A program made the translations under genes and the position numbers. Below, piece by piece: positions 50,818-61,819 of a stretch of DNA of 64,000 nt (within the stretch, counting starts at the first letter, position 1; every line of letters begins with the position of its first letter). The stretch covers positions 61,539,184 to 61,603,183 of the forward strand of contig CM043942.1 of NCBI GenBank assembly GCA_014529385.2, read 5' to 3'. The stretch comes from Adiantum capillus-veneris (Eukaryota > Streptophyta > Polypodiopsida > Polypodiales > Pteridaceae). The notes under the pieces are model-generated. The model saw nothing but the letters and a program-made list of their open reading frames with translations. It did no database searches and was not told the origin of the DNA.

Positions 50818-53800
50818 GGAAGATGATATGGACACTTTCCTTGCTAGTGTCAAGGATATCAATGAGCAACTCATTTCTGCAGGTGAAGTCATTTCGGACA
50901 GTTCCCTTGTGCAGACTGTTCTTGATGCCTTACCAGATTCCTACCAGACTTTTGCTAGTACTTGGAGACTGATGACCCAAGGAAATCCTGAAGTTGTCAA
51001 GTTTGATGCATTATGCACATTGCTGTTGCAAGAGTCACTTTCTAGAAAAAACAAGACTAGGCAGCGTGCAGTTGAACAGGCTTTTATTGCTTCTCAAAGA
51101 AAGGGTGGTAACAGTAATGCAGCCACTTCTTATGGTTCTGCTGCGAGTGGAAAAAATTCTGTTCCTAATGCTTCTGCTGGCAGCACTTCGTCTGGCAATT
51201 CTGGTGATAAGGGCAAAAAGAAGATGCGTTGCCATTATTGTAAAGCCAATGATCACTTGATCAAGTCGTGTCCTAAGTTGAAGGCCAAAGAGGCTAAGAA
51301 GAAAGAGGGTGGTTCCACTGCAAATGCTGGTTCCACTACAAATGCAGCCATTGTTGAGTCTTCTGTGAAAGGAGATTGTGATGCTGATGTTGATGCAGAA
51401 TGGGCTTTTAGCGCAGAGTGCACTTACAATCCTGCTGTCCATGATGCATGCTTGTCAGTTGCTGCAGATTCACATGTGTGGTATTTCGACAGTGGTGCTA
51501 CAAAGCACATTACCTCACATCGTGAATTGTTTACCTCTCTCGAGTCTGTCCCTCATGGGAATTCAGTCACTTGTGCCAACAACGCCTCTTATCCAGTTCA
51601 GGGAGTTGGAAAGATTGTGCTCACTCCTACTAATGGCAGTTCCTTCACACTTGTTGATGCACTTTATGTACCTGGGATCAAGAAGAATCTCTTGTCTGTA
51701 TCCGCACTTGCTAGACTTGGACTTGTAGTCAAATTTGTGGATGACAGATGTACAGTTCATGATCTCAGTTTTGGTGATGAAATTGTTGCATCTGGGCTTT
51801 TGTGCCGTGGGCTGTATAAGCTCACTTTGTATGACAAGTGTGGACAAAATTTTGCAAATGCTGTTGCAGATTCAAGGGCTATTTCAGATGCAAAACTTTG
51901 GCATGCACGTTTTGGTCATCTGAATTTTGCCAGTTTGCTGCGTTTGCAGAAATCTGATATGGTTGCTTCTTTGCCGCCTCTTGAAGCACCTGTCAAACAT
52001 GTTTGTGCAGGCTGTATTCTGGGTAAAATGCAGCGTTCTAAGTTTCCAAAGGATGGTTCAGTTAGGGCCACATGCAGGTTGCAGCTTGTGCATAGTGATG
52101 TTTGTGGGCCCATGCAAACTCCGTCCTTGGGCAATTACCTGTACTTCGTGACTTTCATTGATGATTACTCCAGGCATGCATGGGTATTTTCGCTTAAAGC
52201 GAAGTCCGAAGTTTTTATGTGCTTCAAACAATTTTTGGCTATGGCTGAAAATGTCTCAAAATGTACTATGGGCACCCTCCGTTCCGATCGAGGGGGGGAG
52301 TATATGTCTCATGAATTTAATGCATTTCTGGCTAGTCGTGGGATAAAACACCAATGTACAGTGCCTTATACACCTCAGCAAAATGGTGTTGCTGAGAGGA
52401 AAAACAAGTCACTAACGGAAATGGCACGATGTATGGTCAAAAGTCAAGCTTTGCCGCATTCTTTTTGGCTTGAGGCCATCATGTGTGCCACTTATGTACT
52501 TAACAGGTGTCCTACGAAAGCTTTGCAGTCTATTACTCCATATGAAGCATGGCATGATAGAAAACCTTCTATTGAGCACATGCGTGTTTTTGGATGTTTG
52601 GCATATGCTTTGGTGCCACAAGTGCAGCGCAGAAAATTGGATGATAAGGCTGTCAAATGTATTTTTGTTGGTCATAGTGCTGAAAGCAAAGGTTACAGGT
52701 TGTATCATCCGCAAACAAAACGTATTCTGGTTTCACGGGATGTAGTGTTTGTGGAAGACTCTGTTCAGCCCTTGCTGTCATGTACTAGAGACAGTAATGT
52801 AAGCTCACAGGACATTTATGACACTTTGTTGCCTCTTTTCAGTGGTGGAAATACGAATGTAAGTTCCAATGAGGCAAATGTACAGCCTATGGGGGTTTCT
52901 GAAAATGTTTTAGAACCGCCTATTACTGACGCAGATGTACATGATGTACTTGATGAGGAAAGGGCTGAAAATGAGCAGGCTAGAGGTATGCCAAAATGTC
53001 TAGTGCACACTTTGCGTGACAGTAAATTGGATGCACCTTTATCTAGTCGTACTCGTTCAGGCTCTCGCCATGCATCTTATGCATCAGATTGTTATGCTTT
53101 GGCTGTGTCTAGTTTACATGATGTTGAGGAGCCTCTGTCTTTTGATGAAGCACAGAATTCAGAAAATTGGATTGCTGCCATGAAATCAGAATATGATGCA
53201 CTTATAGAGAATGACACATGGACTTTATGTGATTTGCCTCCTGGCAAAAAGGCCATTGGTACGAAGTGGGTTTACAAGTTGAAATGCAAGCCGGATGGTG
53301 AGATCGATCGCCATAAGGCTCGACTTGTTGCAAAGGGTTATGCACAACAAAAAGGCATAGATTATAAAGAGACTTTTGCTCCCACTTGTCGTATGACTAC
53401 TGTGCGTCTTCTATGTGCATTGGCAGCTCATTTTGGTTGGGATGTACATCAATCAGACATTGTTACTGCTTTCTTGAATGGTGACATATTTGAGGAAGTT
53501 TATGTAACGCAGCCTCGCGGTTTTGTCATAAAAGGACAAGAGGACAAAGTGTGCAAATGTAAGAAGGCTTTGTATGGGTTGAAGCAATCTCCTCGTGCTT
53601 GGTATGAGAAAGCTGACACTCATTTGGTTAAACGAGGCTTTCGTAACAGTCCAACAGAAAGCACATTGTATGTAAAGCGTGAGGATGATGTACTTCTCAT
53701 TGTGGTTCTTTATGTTGATGATTTGCTGATCACTGGACCAAATGAGAGACATATTGCTGAATTTAAGGCTGATTTGAATGCTACTTTCAAGATGAAAGAT

Positions 53801-54667
53801 TTGGGGCTGTTGCATCATTACTTGGGTATACAGTTTAAGCAGTGTGATGGTGGTATTGCCTTGTGTCAGAAAAGTTACATAGAGACATTGCTATGTAAGT
53901 TTGGACTTGAGGATTGCAAACCTATTGCCACTCCCATGGAAACAGGTTTGAAGTTGAGTCTACATGATGCTGGCGATCTTGCTGATGTCACTCTTTACCA
54001 AACTGCTGTTGGCTGCCTCATTTATGTATGCAACACGAGGCCAGATATTCAGTTTGCAGTCTCGCAGGTCAGCAGATTTATGCATAGCCCAGGGTCTAAG
54101 CATTGGCAGGCTGTCAAGAGGATTTTCCGCTACCTTAGTGGCACTTTACATCTTGGCTTGTTTTATCCCAAGGGAGGATCATTGCCGCCAGACTTACATG
54201 CTTTTTCGGACTCAGATTGGGCTGGTTGTTTTGACACGCGAGTGTCCACAAGTGGTTTTTGTTTCATGCTTGGCAGTTCATGTATATCATGGTTGAGCAA
54301 GAAGCAACCTACTGTGGCCACTTCGAGTTGTGAGGCTGAGTACATGGTAGTCTTCACAGCTACGGTTGAGTGTGTATGGCTCAGACGCCTTATGGCTGAC
54401 TTGGGTGTTGGACAGGAAACTACTAACACTATCTACACTGACAGTCAGAGCGCATTGGCAGTTGCGAGGAACCCAGTTTTTCATGCTCGCACAAAGCACA
54501 TTGAGGTGCATTACCACTATGTCAGGGAGAGGCTCTCAGCAGGAGAGATCAGCTTGGCTTATGTGCCAACACAGGACAACCTTGCAGATCTTTTCACAAA
54601 GGCATTGTCTCGTGAGAAGCTTGAAGCTTTCCGCAAAGCTTTGGGCTTACTCCCCTTTGTGGACTGA
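50810..54667 (+). CDS. gag-pol: copia gag C-terminus and complete pol (1285 aa)
   Basis: An uninterrupted 1285-codon frame. Knuckle CHYCKANDHLIKSC at residue ~140 (CX2CX4HX4C). Protease YFDSGATKHI at ~226. Integrase zinc module (LWHARFGHLN...HVCAGCILGK), core LVHSDVCGPM ~426, LRSDRGGEYM ~492 and NGVAERKNKS ~528. RT from TKWVYKLKCKPDGEIDRHKA, active site LYVDDLLITG at ~967. RNase H FSDSDWAGC, SCEAEYM and YTDSQSAL, ending DLFTKAL near the C-terminus. This is the classic copia order (integrase before RT). All catalytic residues are present; the defect lies upstream, where gag has lost a segment and its frame. The MHEEDD Met is internal to gag, so it is not the natural start. Confidence 0.93.
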   Translation: MHEEDDMDTFLASVKDINEQLISAGEVISDSSLVQTVLDALPDSYQTFASTWRLMTQGNPEVVKFDALCTLLLQESLSRKNKTRQRAVEQAFIASQRKGGNSNAATSYGSAASGKNSVPNASAGSTSSGNSGDKGKKKMRCHYCKANDHLIKSCPKLKAKEAKKKEGGSTANAGSTTNAAIVESSVKGDCDADVDAEWAFSAECTYNPAVHDACLSVAADSHVWYFDSGATKHITSHRELFTSLESVPHGNSVTCANNASYPVQGVGKIVLTPTNGSSFTLVDALYVPGIKKNLLSVSALARLGLVVKFVDDRCTVHDLSFGDEIVASGLLCRGLYKLTLYDKCGQNFANAVADSRAISDAKLWHARFGHLNFASLLRLQKSDMVASLPPLEAPVKHVCAGCILGKMQRSKFPKDGSVRATCRLQLVHSDVCGPMQTPSLGNYLYFVTFIDDYSRHAWVFSLKAKSEVFMCFKQFLAMAENVSKCTMGTLRSDRGGEYMSHEFNAFLASRGIKHQCTVPYTPQQNGVAERKNKSLTEMARCMVKSQALPHSFWLEAIMCATYVLNRCPTKALQSITPYEAWHDRKPSIEHMRVFGCLAYALVPQVQRRKLDDKAVKCIFVGHSAESKGYRLYHPQTKRILVSRDVVFVEDSVQPLLSCTRDSNVSSQDIYDTLLPLFSGGNTNVSSNEANVQPMGVSENVLEPPITDADVHDVLDEERAENEQARGMPKCLVHTLRDSKLDAPLSSRTRSGSRHASYASDCYALAVSSLHDVEEPLSFDEAQNSENWIAAMKSEYDALIENDTWTLCDLPPGKKAIGTKWVYKLKCKPDGEIDRHKARLVAKGYAQQKGIDYKETFAPTCRMTTVRLLCALAAHFGWDVHQSDIVTAFLNGDIFEEVYVTQPRGFVIKGQEDKVCKCKKALYGLKQSPRAWYEKADTHLVKRGFRNSPTESTLYVKREDDVLLIVVLYVDDLLITGPNERHIAEFKADLNATFKMKDLGLLHHYLGIQFKQCDGGIALCQKSYIETLLCKFGLEDCKPIATPMETGLKLSLHDAGDLADVTLYQTAVGCLIYVCNTRPDIQFAVSQVSRFMHSPGSKHWQAVKRIFRYLSGTLHLGLFYPKGGSLPPDLHAFSDSDWAGCFDTRVSTSGFCFMLGSSCISWLSKKQPTVATSSCEAEYMVVFTATVECVWLRRLMADLGVGQETTNTIYTDSQSALAVARNPVFHARTKHIEVHYHYVRERLSAGEISLAYVPTQDNLADLFTKALSREKLEAFRKALGLLPFVD

Positions 54668-54944
54668 TCCTGTCCTCAGGGCATGGCACTTCCCTTTACT
54701 CATGTGCCAGCTCTCGTTCACCGCATCACTCCAGCAGGGATTTGTTACCATATACATGTGGTAGTGATGTGTGTGAACACACTAGGACCGCCGGGGCATT
54801 TTTTCCCTCTTTAGGAGGTTTTTTCCCCCGTGCATTGTATATACGCCCATCACTCTAGGGCTAACTATCTTTCCATTGCACACTAAGTAACATACTCTCT
54901 ATTGTGTGCCTTGAGCTTCCTTCGTCTTCTCCAAGCTGTGTGTG
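54668..54944 (+). other. copia 3' end and junction with the 42-kb element
   Basis: Non-coding. It contains gtgtgtgaacacac, a C/T-rich tract and a TATA-like tgtatatacg, compatible with a truncated 3' LTR. The host gag frame resumes at about 54945 on the minus strand. Confidence 0.45.
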
Positions 54945-55471
54945 TTTCTCTGCAACCCTAATTCCAACATGATATATCGCTCAACCTCTTGCACTTCGGC
55001 AAGGCTTCTACCATCGGGTAATATGACCTCAGAGGGGAATAGCTCTAAAGAGTCAGGAGGTGCAGTGAATGAAGTATTCACGCGCACATTCTCTAAGGGC
55101 ATAGGGTCTACGTTGGTCATGAATGGAGAATTTACTTCCCCACCCCCCTCATTTACATCATTAACTCCATGTTCGGAGCGAGTGGCGCTACTTAAGGTTT
55201 TCTTCAAGCGGCTAAGCACGGTCGGCCCGGATCGTGGGTCCATGTCATGCATGTCTTGGCTTGAGCTATCGGGATTAGGCATTAGGAAACCCTCCATGAC
55301 GTCGTAGTCAGAGAAAGAGTCACTAGCCGCTATGTTTGGGTCTTGGTTTGTACTACCTTGGGTCCCCGTCGAGGGCTCAGAACCTAAGGTAGGTGAATAT
55401 TGAGAACTCGCGTAAGTCAAAATTCTCTCTAGTTGCTCCATCTCTAGCACATAACCAGAGCGCAGATGCAT
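54945..55471 (-). pseudogene. gag N-terminus of the 42-kb element
   Basis: ATG at 55471 starts MHLRSGYVLEMEQLER, matching the MNLRSG start of the 19-kb element's gag. It is open for about 175 residues and acidic/Ser-rich, with VERYIMLELGLQ near the end, and is cut by the copia insertion. Only the N-terminus is in this piece; the gag core lies at 49647-50430. Confidence 0.75.
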
Positions 55472-56181
55472 GTGCCTTTGGCACCCTACAAGTGTCAGCG
55501 AATAACCTCAAAGGTTAACCGCTTACTTTTTTAGGCGTCCTTTTTCACTCGTTTTTTTATGTTTTTTTAATGATCGGTTTTTTATTAAAGTGTAAGATAG
55601 CTCAAAAAAAGCGTATCACTCCAAGGGTCGCGGTGTGCTTTACAGCACAACGTTCGGTCACCTGAAGCTCCGTTGGTCCTCAAAAAAGTCGATTTTTAGC
55701 TACGTGTGAAGCTAAAATATGTAATTTTAAAGGGCGACTGAGGCCTGAGCCTGAGCGTGAGCTTGGGCTTGGGTCTGGGCTTGGTTCTGGGAGATATTCC
55801 CGATCCCGGTCCTACCTTTAAATTTTTTTTTTGTTTTTTTTTTGGGATAAGGTCGCCGCGGCCTGCGCGCAAGTGCACACACACTCTACCTACCTACTTA
55901 CAATTAATACACATAATGTTACATGCTAACACACTTCATTATCTCTAACAGATCTACTTCCTACTCACTGTACTTTACATTACACAGAACTAACAACCTT
56001 AATACTAACACCTTATCAAAGAGAAAACACAGTACCTTTCAAAACTTCATTAACAAAGAAATACATAGTAGCAAAACAAAATCCTTCTTCTCAACCCACA
56101 CATCTTCCCTCCCTACCTTTTCTACAATTGAAATTGCACCACAAAGAAGCACAGAGTGCCACTCAGCTTAGTGTATGGCAT
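55472..56181 (-). other. leader of the 42-kb element
   Basis: Non-coding leader between gag and primer site. At 55741-55795 there is a short minisatellite-like run of gag/cct and ggg/ctt units. None of the palindromes of the 19-kb element is present. Confidence 0.6.
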
Positions 56182-56199
56182 TCCCCGACAGCGGCGCCA
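56182..56199 (-). promoter_or_regulatory. primer-binding site, Asp tRNA-like, two mismatches
   Basis: The minus strand reads TGGCGCCGCTGTCGGGGA, 16 of 18 bases as in the 19-kb element's site, four bases from the 5' LTR. Confidence 0.75.
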
Positions 56200-56203
56200 A
56201 AAA

Positions 56204-56800
56204 TGTGCGCATCTATTGCACGTGTCAATGCAAGGAACTTGCCGATACATTGTGTGCAAGCCACAAATGGCTCCAAGCATGCAACTAGCCTAAACTAGTG
56301 AGCTCAAAGATGGCGATGGTGTGTCATTCACCTCTCTACGCTTGCTGTCATGGAGGATTCCTCACCGTGAAGAAGAAGGAGCCGCTGCTGCGCCATGCTC
56401 AACCGCTTCGCCGCCGTCGTGCCGTTGTCGCAATGCTTGATCGCACACACACTCTCTCTCTCTCTCTCTCACGCATACACACACACACACACACACACAC
56501 ACAAGGAGATGAAGAAGAAGAAGAAGAAGATGGAGATGGAGCAAGAGCACTCTTCAATTGCACAAATGAGAGAATGAGTGAATTTTAGGTTTAGTTGACT
56601 TTTATATGAGCTCACCCCATTCACACTTGGGCGCCCATACTTAGCCAACTAATCCCTTGAATGTTCCAGTTAGAGTGCGCCTCTCATCGGCGATCACTCT
56701 TACCCTTTTTCTATTGGACCGACAAGCCTGATACATGACTCTACCAAATAAATAATACGACGTCCGTCTTAGGTGATAGGAATGTGCATGAGGGTTAACA
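56204..56800 (-). repeat. 5' LTR of the 42-kb nested element
   Basis: 597 bp, partner of 14619-15203; TGTGCGC...GGTTAACA. It has (CT)n at about 56453-56470 and (CA)n at about 56478-56503, and is followed by the target duplication GCATG. Confidence 0.9.
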
Positions 56801-58309
56801 GCATGATAAGAGACAATGTCTAATGCCATTTTGAGTCACACTAGTCAATTAAAAGACTCCCAACATATTGATGATTTAATGTGTAATTGCATGTGTGTAT
56901 GAAAGAGATCTAAAGAGAGATATGTGTGTGTGTGTGTGTGTGTGTGTAGGATAAAGGGTTGCTTGTTAGCACAATTACACCTATACTGGAGATGACGATC
57001 ACTTTGAAATATGCTCCCATTTTTCCCTTGTACAAAATCTTGCAAAAAAATTACAAATTAGTTTTTGGTTCTTCACTCTCCAAATGTTCTTGTAGCAGTT
57101 TTGAGAGAGAGAGAGAGAGAGAGAGAAAATCTATCATCATCTCATTACACACAGACAATATTTAGATAACAAATGTACAAAACAGTGATTTTATGCTACC
57201 TTGAACACAATTGGACATGTCTTGCCTTCTGCTTGAATTTTCCACTATCTCTCACTCCTTAGTGGACATCAGCAACTAAGCCTCGAGCATGATAGAGTGG
57301 GAGACATGGAGCATGCTACTGCCATAGCTCATCAATACATTTCCTTCACTTCTTTTAATAGCATGCCTTGGCCACGTTTTGACAATTTGAACTATATGTT
57401 GCCTCTCAATCCTATCATCACATAGCCTTCGAGTGTCTACAAGAATTTCATCTTCCTCTCTAAATGTCAAGTTCTCAAGTAGTGCCTCGTTCAAGCCTTG
57501 GTGACATTGGTGCTTCTTTATGGGGTTGAAGTATGGCGTGGTAGCAACTCTAAGTCTGTTTGGAAAGACTTTGAGAATGTATAAAAATGCTTCCTTACAA
57601 AAAATTTCCAAGTCAAGATACAAACACCATAAATATCTTTCTTCTTCAGTTTCGACCACTGCTCATCGAGGCATTGGGCATGGAGAGTCTCATGGCGTAC
57701 ATGGGAAGATGTGGCAAAATCCTTCACAACAACTTCCAAGGATTGCATGGGAAGCAAATATAAAAGTCCAAAAGATGGGCAAAAGCAAAATATTAAGTTT
57801 AAGATGCAAGACATCAAGAAGTGGTACGGATGATGGAATCCATTTTATTTGCTTCGTGATGCTTTGATAGACTTCAACGTAAAAGAGATTTTCTTACAAC
57901 ACCATTGTATTACAGCTTGGGAGAAATTTAGGGGTTCATGCTTCATACACTTCACCACATACATTGCCCCAACTACAAAACAAAGTGAAAGAGGCTTTCT
58001 TACAACACCAATGTATTACAACTTGGGAGAAATTCAAGGCCTCACGCTTCATACATTCCACCACATATGTTGCCCCCATCTTCTTCTCATAATGAGGGAA
58101 TCACATGAACCCATACCCTTAAGTGCCTTTCACGCTATTGCCTCCATCTGGCTCGGCTCTCATTCTTTATGACTTGTGGATATAAGATTCTTGAAACAAC
58201 TCAAGAAATCCCTTTTTTTTGTCTCTCTTGATACACATGCCAAGAAAATTATTTGCTTTGCCCAAATCCTTCATAACAAAGTTTTTGCTCACATTTGCTT
58301 TAAATTCTT
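56801..58309. other. non-coding flank with microsatellites and a 106-bp tandem duplication
   Basis: (TG)n at about 56928-56948 and (GA)n at about 57105-57126. A unit of about 85 bp (ttcttacaacaccattgtat...) occurs at 57891 and again at 57997, period 106. A minus-strand open segment at 57276-57817 has no motif I recognise. Part may belong to the copia remnant on the right. Confidence 0.5.
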
Positions 58310-59260
58310 AGTGGAGTTTCTTGCAATGAGCATGTCATCTACATATAAAATGAGAATGAACAAAGAACCATCACTAAGTTTCTTTGTGTACAAGCAATGA
58401 ATTTGTTGACTCCTTCTAAATCCCTAGGACCGCATAAAAGCATCAAAATTTTGATACCAGTGCCTTGACTTCTACTTAAAGACATATAGCGCTTTCTTGA
58501 ATTTGCATACAAACTCCTCCATGATGGACTGTTCAAAACCTTTAGGTTGCTTCATGTAAAATCCCTCTTTTAGATCTTCGTGAAGAAAAGATATCTTCAT
58601 ATCCATTTGGACAAGCTTCTTGTCTTCAATGGCTACTAGGCCAAGCACTATACGTAGTGTAGTCATCTTGACCACGGGCAATAATATTTTGTCCAAAATC
58701 AACTCCCTTTTGTTGCAGTCTCATTGTTGACAATCGAGTTATGCTCAGATTGCATGACTTGCTCCCACATGACCTTGTCATCCATTTGAATGGCTTCTTT
58801 GTAACATTAAGGCTCATTGCAGTCTATCAGCATAACATAGTTCAATTCTGGGTGAAATCACTCAGGTGGATGTGAGGATCTAGTAGATCTATTGCTCTCT
58901 ATCCTATCAATTGGAGTGTTGTTAATGGAAGGCATATCACTAATCTTCTAAGTTTTCATAGATTTTGAGGCAATGCCCTCGAATGTGACTTTTCTATACT
59001 CAACTACTTTAATAGGCTTTTTTTGCATCTTTGACTTGTTGAAGATAACGTGTAAATTGCGAATAACTTTACAACATTTTGGGTGTCAAAAATGATATCC
59101 CATCTCTCCATCTAAACCATAACCAAGGAAAATATACTTGTGTATATATAATCAATTTTTCTATTGATAAATAAATCCATATGTAGTAAAATGATTGCAA
59201 TACTTTCAAGGCTTTTGATCTAAGCACTTTGAAGTTTGGGATAAATTTCAAGTTAAAGGT
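58310..59260 (-). pseudogene. Ty1/copia integrase end and RT remnant
   Basis: Read on the minus strand, fragments in changing frames follow copia order: GLDGEMGYHF and VIRNLHVIFNKSKMQKK (integrase C-terminus), HPPE and NYVMLIDCNEP (linker), VKMTTLRIVLGLVAIEDKKL and YMKQPKGFEQ (RT), then FILILYVDDMLIA (YVDD active site) near 58330-58370. Several stops and small deletions. It is unrelated in detail to the copia element at 50435. Confidence 0.85.
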
Positions 59261-59602
59261 TCTTCAAAAGAGTTTTTGAAGATGAAGAAATCACAGAGAA
59301 CTTTATTCATAACTTAGCATTAAGGTGTTTCATTTTGGCACTAAACTGTTAGGTCTCCCCAATCTCGAAAAAATAAAAAAATTTCGAAAAACCTTAAGTG
59401 CATAAGTGAAAGGTAATTTTAAAAAATGAAAAGACCCATGAAAGTGGAAAGTCAAAAAAAATTTTGTGTCAAAGAAGAGATGGTCGAGTATACATTCATA
59501 CATTTGTGTTTTTCTTTTGTTTATTTTTCCTTTAGCGTTTTCTTCTCTTTAGAGTGTCCTTGCATTATATAGTTGGTGATTTTTTTAATAAAAGGTATTA
59601 AG

Positions 59603-59942
59603 TATAACTTGGCATTAAGGTGTCCCGTTAACTAGTATTCTAAAGCATTTATTAACTCCAAAGCAATACACTATAAACTCAAGTCCATCCATAAACTTAC
59701 AAAATGATATAATATAAATTCATTTTTATAATGAGATCATATTGAGGTCCTTCAAAAGAGTTTCAAAAGATGAACAAATCACATATAACTTAATTCATAA
59801 CGTGGCATTAAGGTGTCCCGTTAACTAGTATTCAAAAGCATTACTTAACTCTAAAGCAATATAATATAAATTCAAAGCCATCCCTAAACTTACAAAATAA
59901 TAAAATATAAATTATTTTTGTAATGAGATCATATTGAGGTTA
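59603..59942. repeat. tandem duplication, period about 193 bp
   Basis: ggcattaaggtgtcccgtta starts at 59611 and 59804 (second copy ggcattaaggtgtcccgtta), and both units end in gagatcatattgaggt. A third partial match lies near 59265-59335. Confidence 0.85.
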
Positions 59943-61608
59943 TTCTCCTAACAAATGAACTTCACGATGTGTGTGTGCTTTTTCTTCCTTTTCTCTATAG
60001 CGGGTCATTAATTATTAGTCATCACCTTATGTAAGTCACTGTGTGATTGGATAGTTGACTCTATTCTTTTTCTTTTCATTCTTGTCAAGTTTGTCATGGC
60101 CATGGCGAGTCTCGATAATTGTTTTGACTTCATAATAACATTTATAATCTTTACTATAATTCTTACATCAGGCTCGCATTCAATGCTTCACATGCAAAAA
60201 TCAAACGTATGGCTAACTCTCTTTTTCACTAAGCCTTGTTTTAAAAGCCGTAAAGTATATGTTTAAGGGCGATCTGAGACATTTAAAGGGCTGACGAGTG
60301 TTCCAAAGGATATCTTCATTCATATGTCTTTGATTTGACTTTGGGGGTATTTGTGTTCACTAACTAGTGTGTAAGGGGACCTCCACATGCAAGGGAGGTA
60401 ATTGTTTTGAGCTACCCCCTCCACTAACTGCACCTCAAAGAGGTGAAGATGCAAAAAAAATGCTTTACCCCACCTGATGCACACATGTGCACGATATTCA
60501 AAAATTCACATCATGAGTTCAATGTCCCTTTTACGATTTTCCCCCTTTGTGTGGGGGGTACCTAAGATGTATCTTTGATTGACATAGGCTTCTCTATGGT
60601 GTATACGTTTCTCTAGGTGTTAGTGGCATTTTCCAAATTTGTATTCACGACAAGGTGAAGAATCGTGGTGGCGTACTAAGAAAATGTTATACAAAAGTAG
60701 ATAGGGGTTGTGTTTGTAGAATTTATTTTTTCACAACAAATATTTTGAAAGCTTGTAGAGAGGATATATTATAAAGTGAGTAATAGATATATAGCAAAGG
60801 TGACTAACAGGTCAAGTTGCTTCAGTGGTAAACATGGAGAAGTTACTTGCCGACCAAATTTGGCCGAGCTTGGAAGTTTAATTTGTTGCTTTTTGAGATA
60901 AATGTTGCAGTGAACTATGTAAAGGAACCAATGTGATTACTTCAATATAGGTTCGGATTTTAGAGTTCATATCACATTTAAATGACATCGGAGTACGATC
61001 AAATGACATTGATCATTGGATCATAGAACATTTTCTAAAGGAATGATGGACCTAAGTAATTTTGTGTGAAAATTTAAGTTAATACTAATAATATTTCATG
61101 AAGATGACACTAATTAATGACATTTTTCTTCTTGCAACATTCTCTTGATTAAGTGACATGTATATATGAGTTTTTTTTTAACAATATTGGGAATGTCTAA
61201 ACCTAATCCTTAATGATGATACATGTTACACTAAAGTAACAAGGTGACATTTTCATATCAAACCAAAATTTGGAAAAGAAATCCCTAGTTGTGAAGAAAT
61301 TTTTTCATTTAAGGACATTTTACATACAATTTTTTTGTGAAAAATTTACAACTTTTTCACAATTTACAATTCTTTCATTTAAACAAAATTTTAATTGTAT
61401 ATTGTCTTCAAATGAAAAGAAAATTTACAAAAAAAAATGTTTTAAATAAAAAAGTTGAAAAAGGAAGTCATTAGGTCCTTAAATGAAGGGACCCATTTAC
61501 AAACTAAACAAATAAAAAAACAAGGTGAAGACTTCACGATGGCCTAAAAAAGGCAATATGTTTTTGTTATGATAAATTGAGCGATTATTAGAATACATTT
61601 AACGTGTT

Positions 61609-61613
<5 letters not shown>

Positions 61614-61658
<45 letters not shown>

Positions 61659-61687
61659 CGTGCACACACACACACACACACACACAC
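61614..61687. repeat. (GA)n and (CA)n microsatellites
   Basis: About 20 GA units (61614-61653), a short gap, then about 12 CA units. Confidence 0.95.
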
Positions 61688-61783
61688 TCACTTTCATAAT
61701 GAAAATGTTCAAATGAGTATAGTAAGACTTCATTACAAAGAAAACTTAGAGGGTCATGATTGCAGCACATTTGTAAGGTTCTT

Positions 61784-61787
<4 letters not shown>

Positions 61788-61818
<31 letters not shown>
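61788..61818. repeat. (TA)n microsatellite
   Basis: About 15 TA units. Confidence 0.95.

Positions 61819-61819
<1 letters not shown>

Larger units (their letters stand above)
50435..54900 (+). mobile_element. Ty1/copia element without recognisable paired LTRs
   Basis: An almost complete copia gag-pol lies inside the gag gene of the 42-kb element, in opposite orientation. Both edges are approximate: host gag homology ends at about 50430 and resumes at about 54945. No direct repeat flanks the coding region. The 54750-54900 stretch (TATA-like tgtatatacg) may be part of a 3' LTR; a 5' LTR and primer site are absent, which suggests loss by deletion. Confidence 0.8.
14619..56800 (-). mobile_element. 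old LTR retrotransposon (gag-protease only) carrying three nested insertions
   Basis: Diverged LTRs at 14619-15203 and 56204-56800 share TG...CA ends and are flanked by an exact target duplication, GCATG, at 14614-14618 and 56801-56805. A degenerate Asp-tRNA primer site sits inside the right LTR and a purine tract inside the left one, giving minus orientation. Removing the insertions at 16822-35807, 38413-49646 and about 50435-54900 leaves roughly 7.5 kb. That remainder encodes a gag N-terminus, gag knuckles, a retropepsin and a WxPK-repeat tail, but no RT or integrase. It is related to the element nested at 16822, whose enzymes or a relative's may have mobilised it. Confidence 0.9.

Noticed and set aside
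57276-57817. Overlapping minus-strand frames of about 100-127 codons
   Set aside because: No family recognised; may be part of decayed transposon sequence, but I cannot support a gene.
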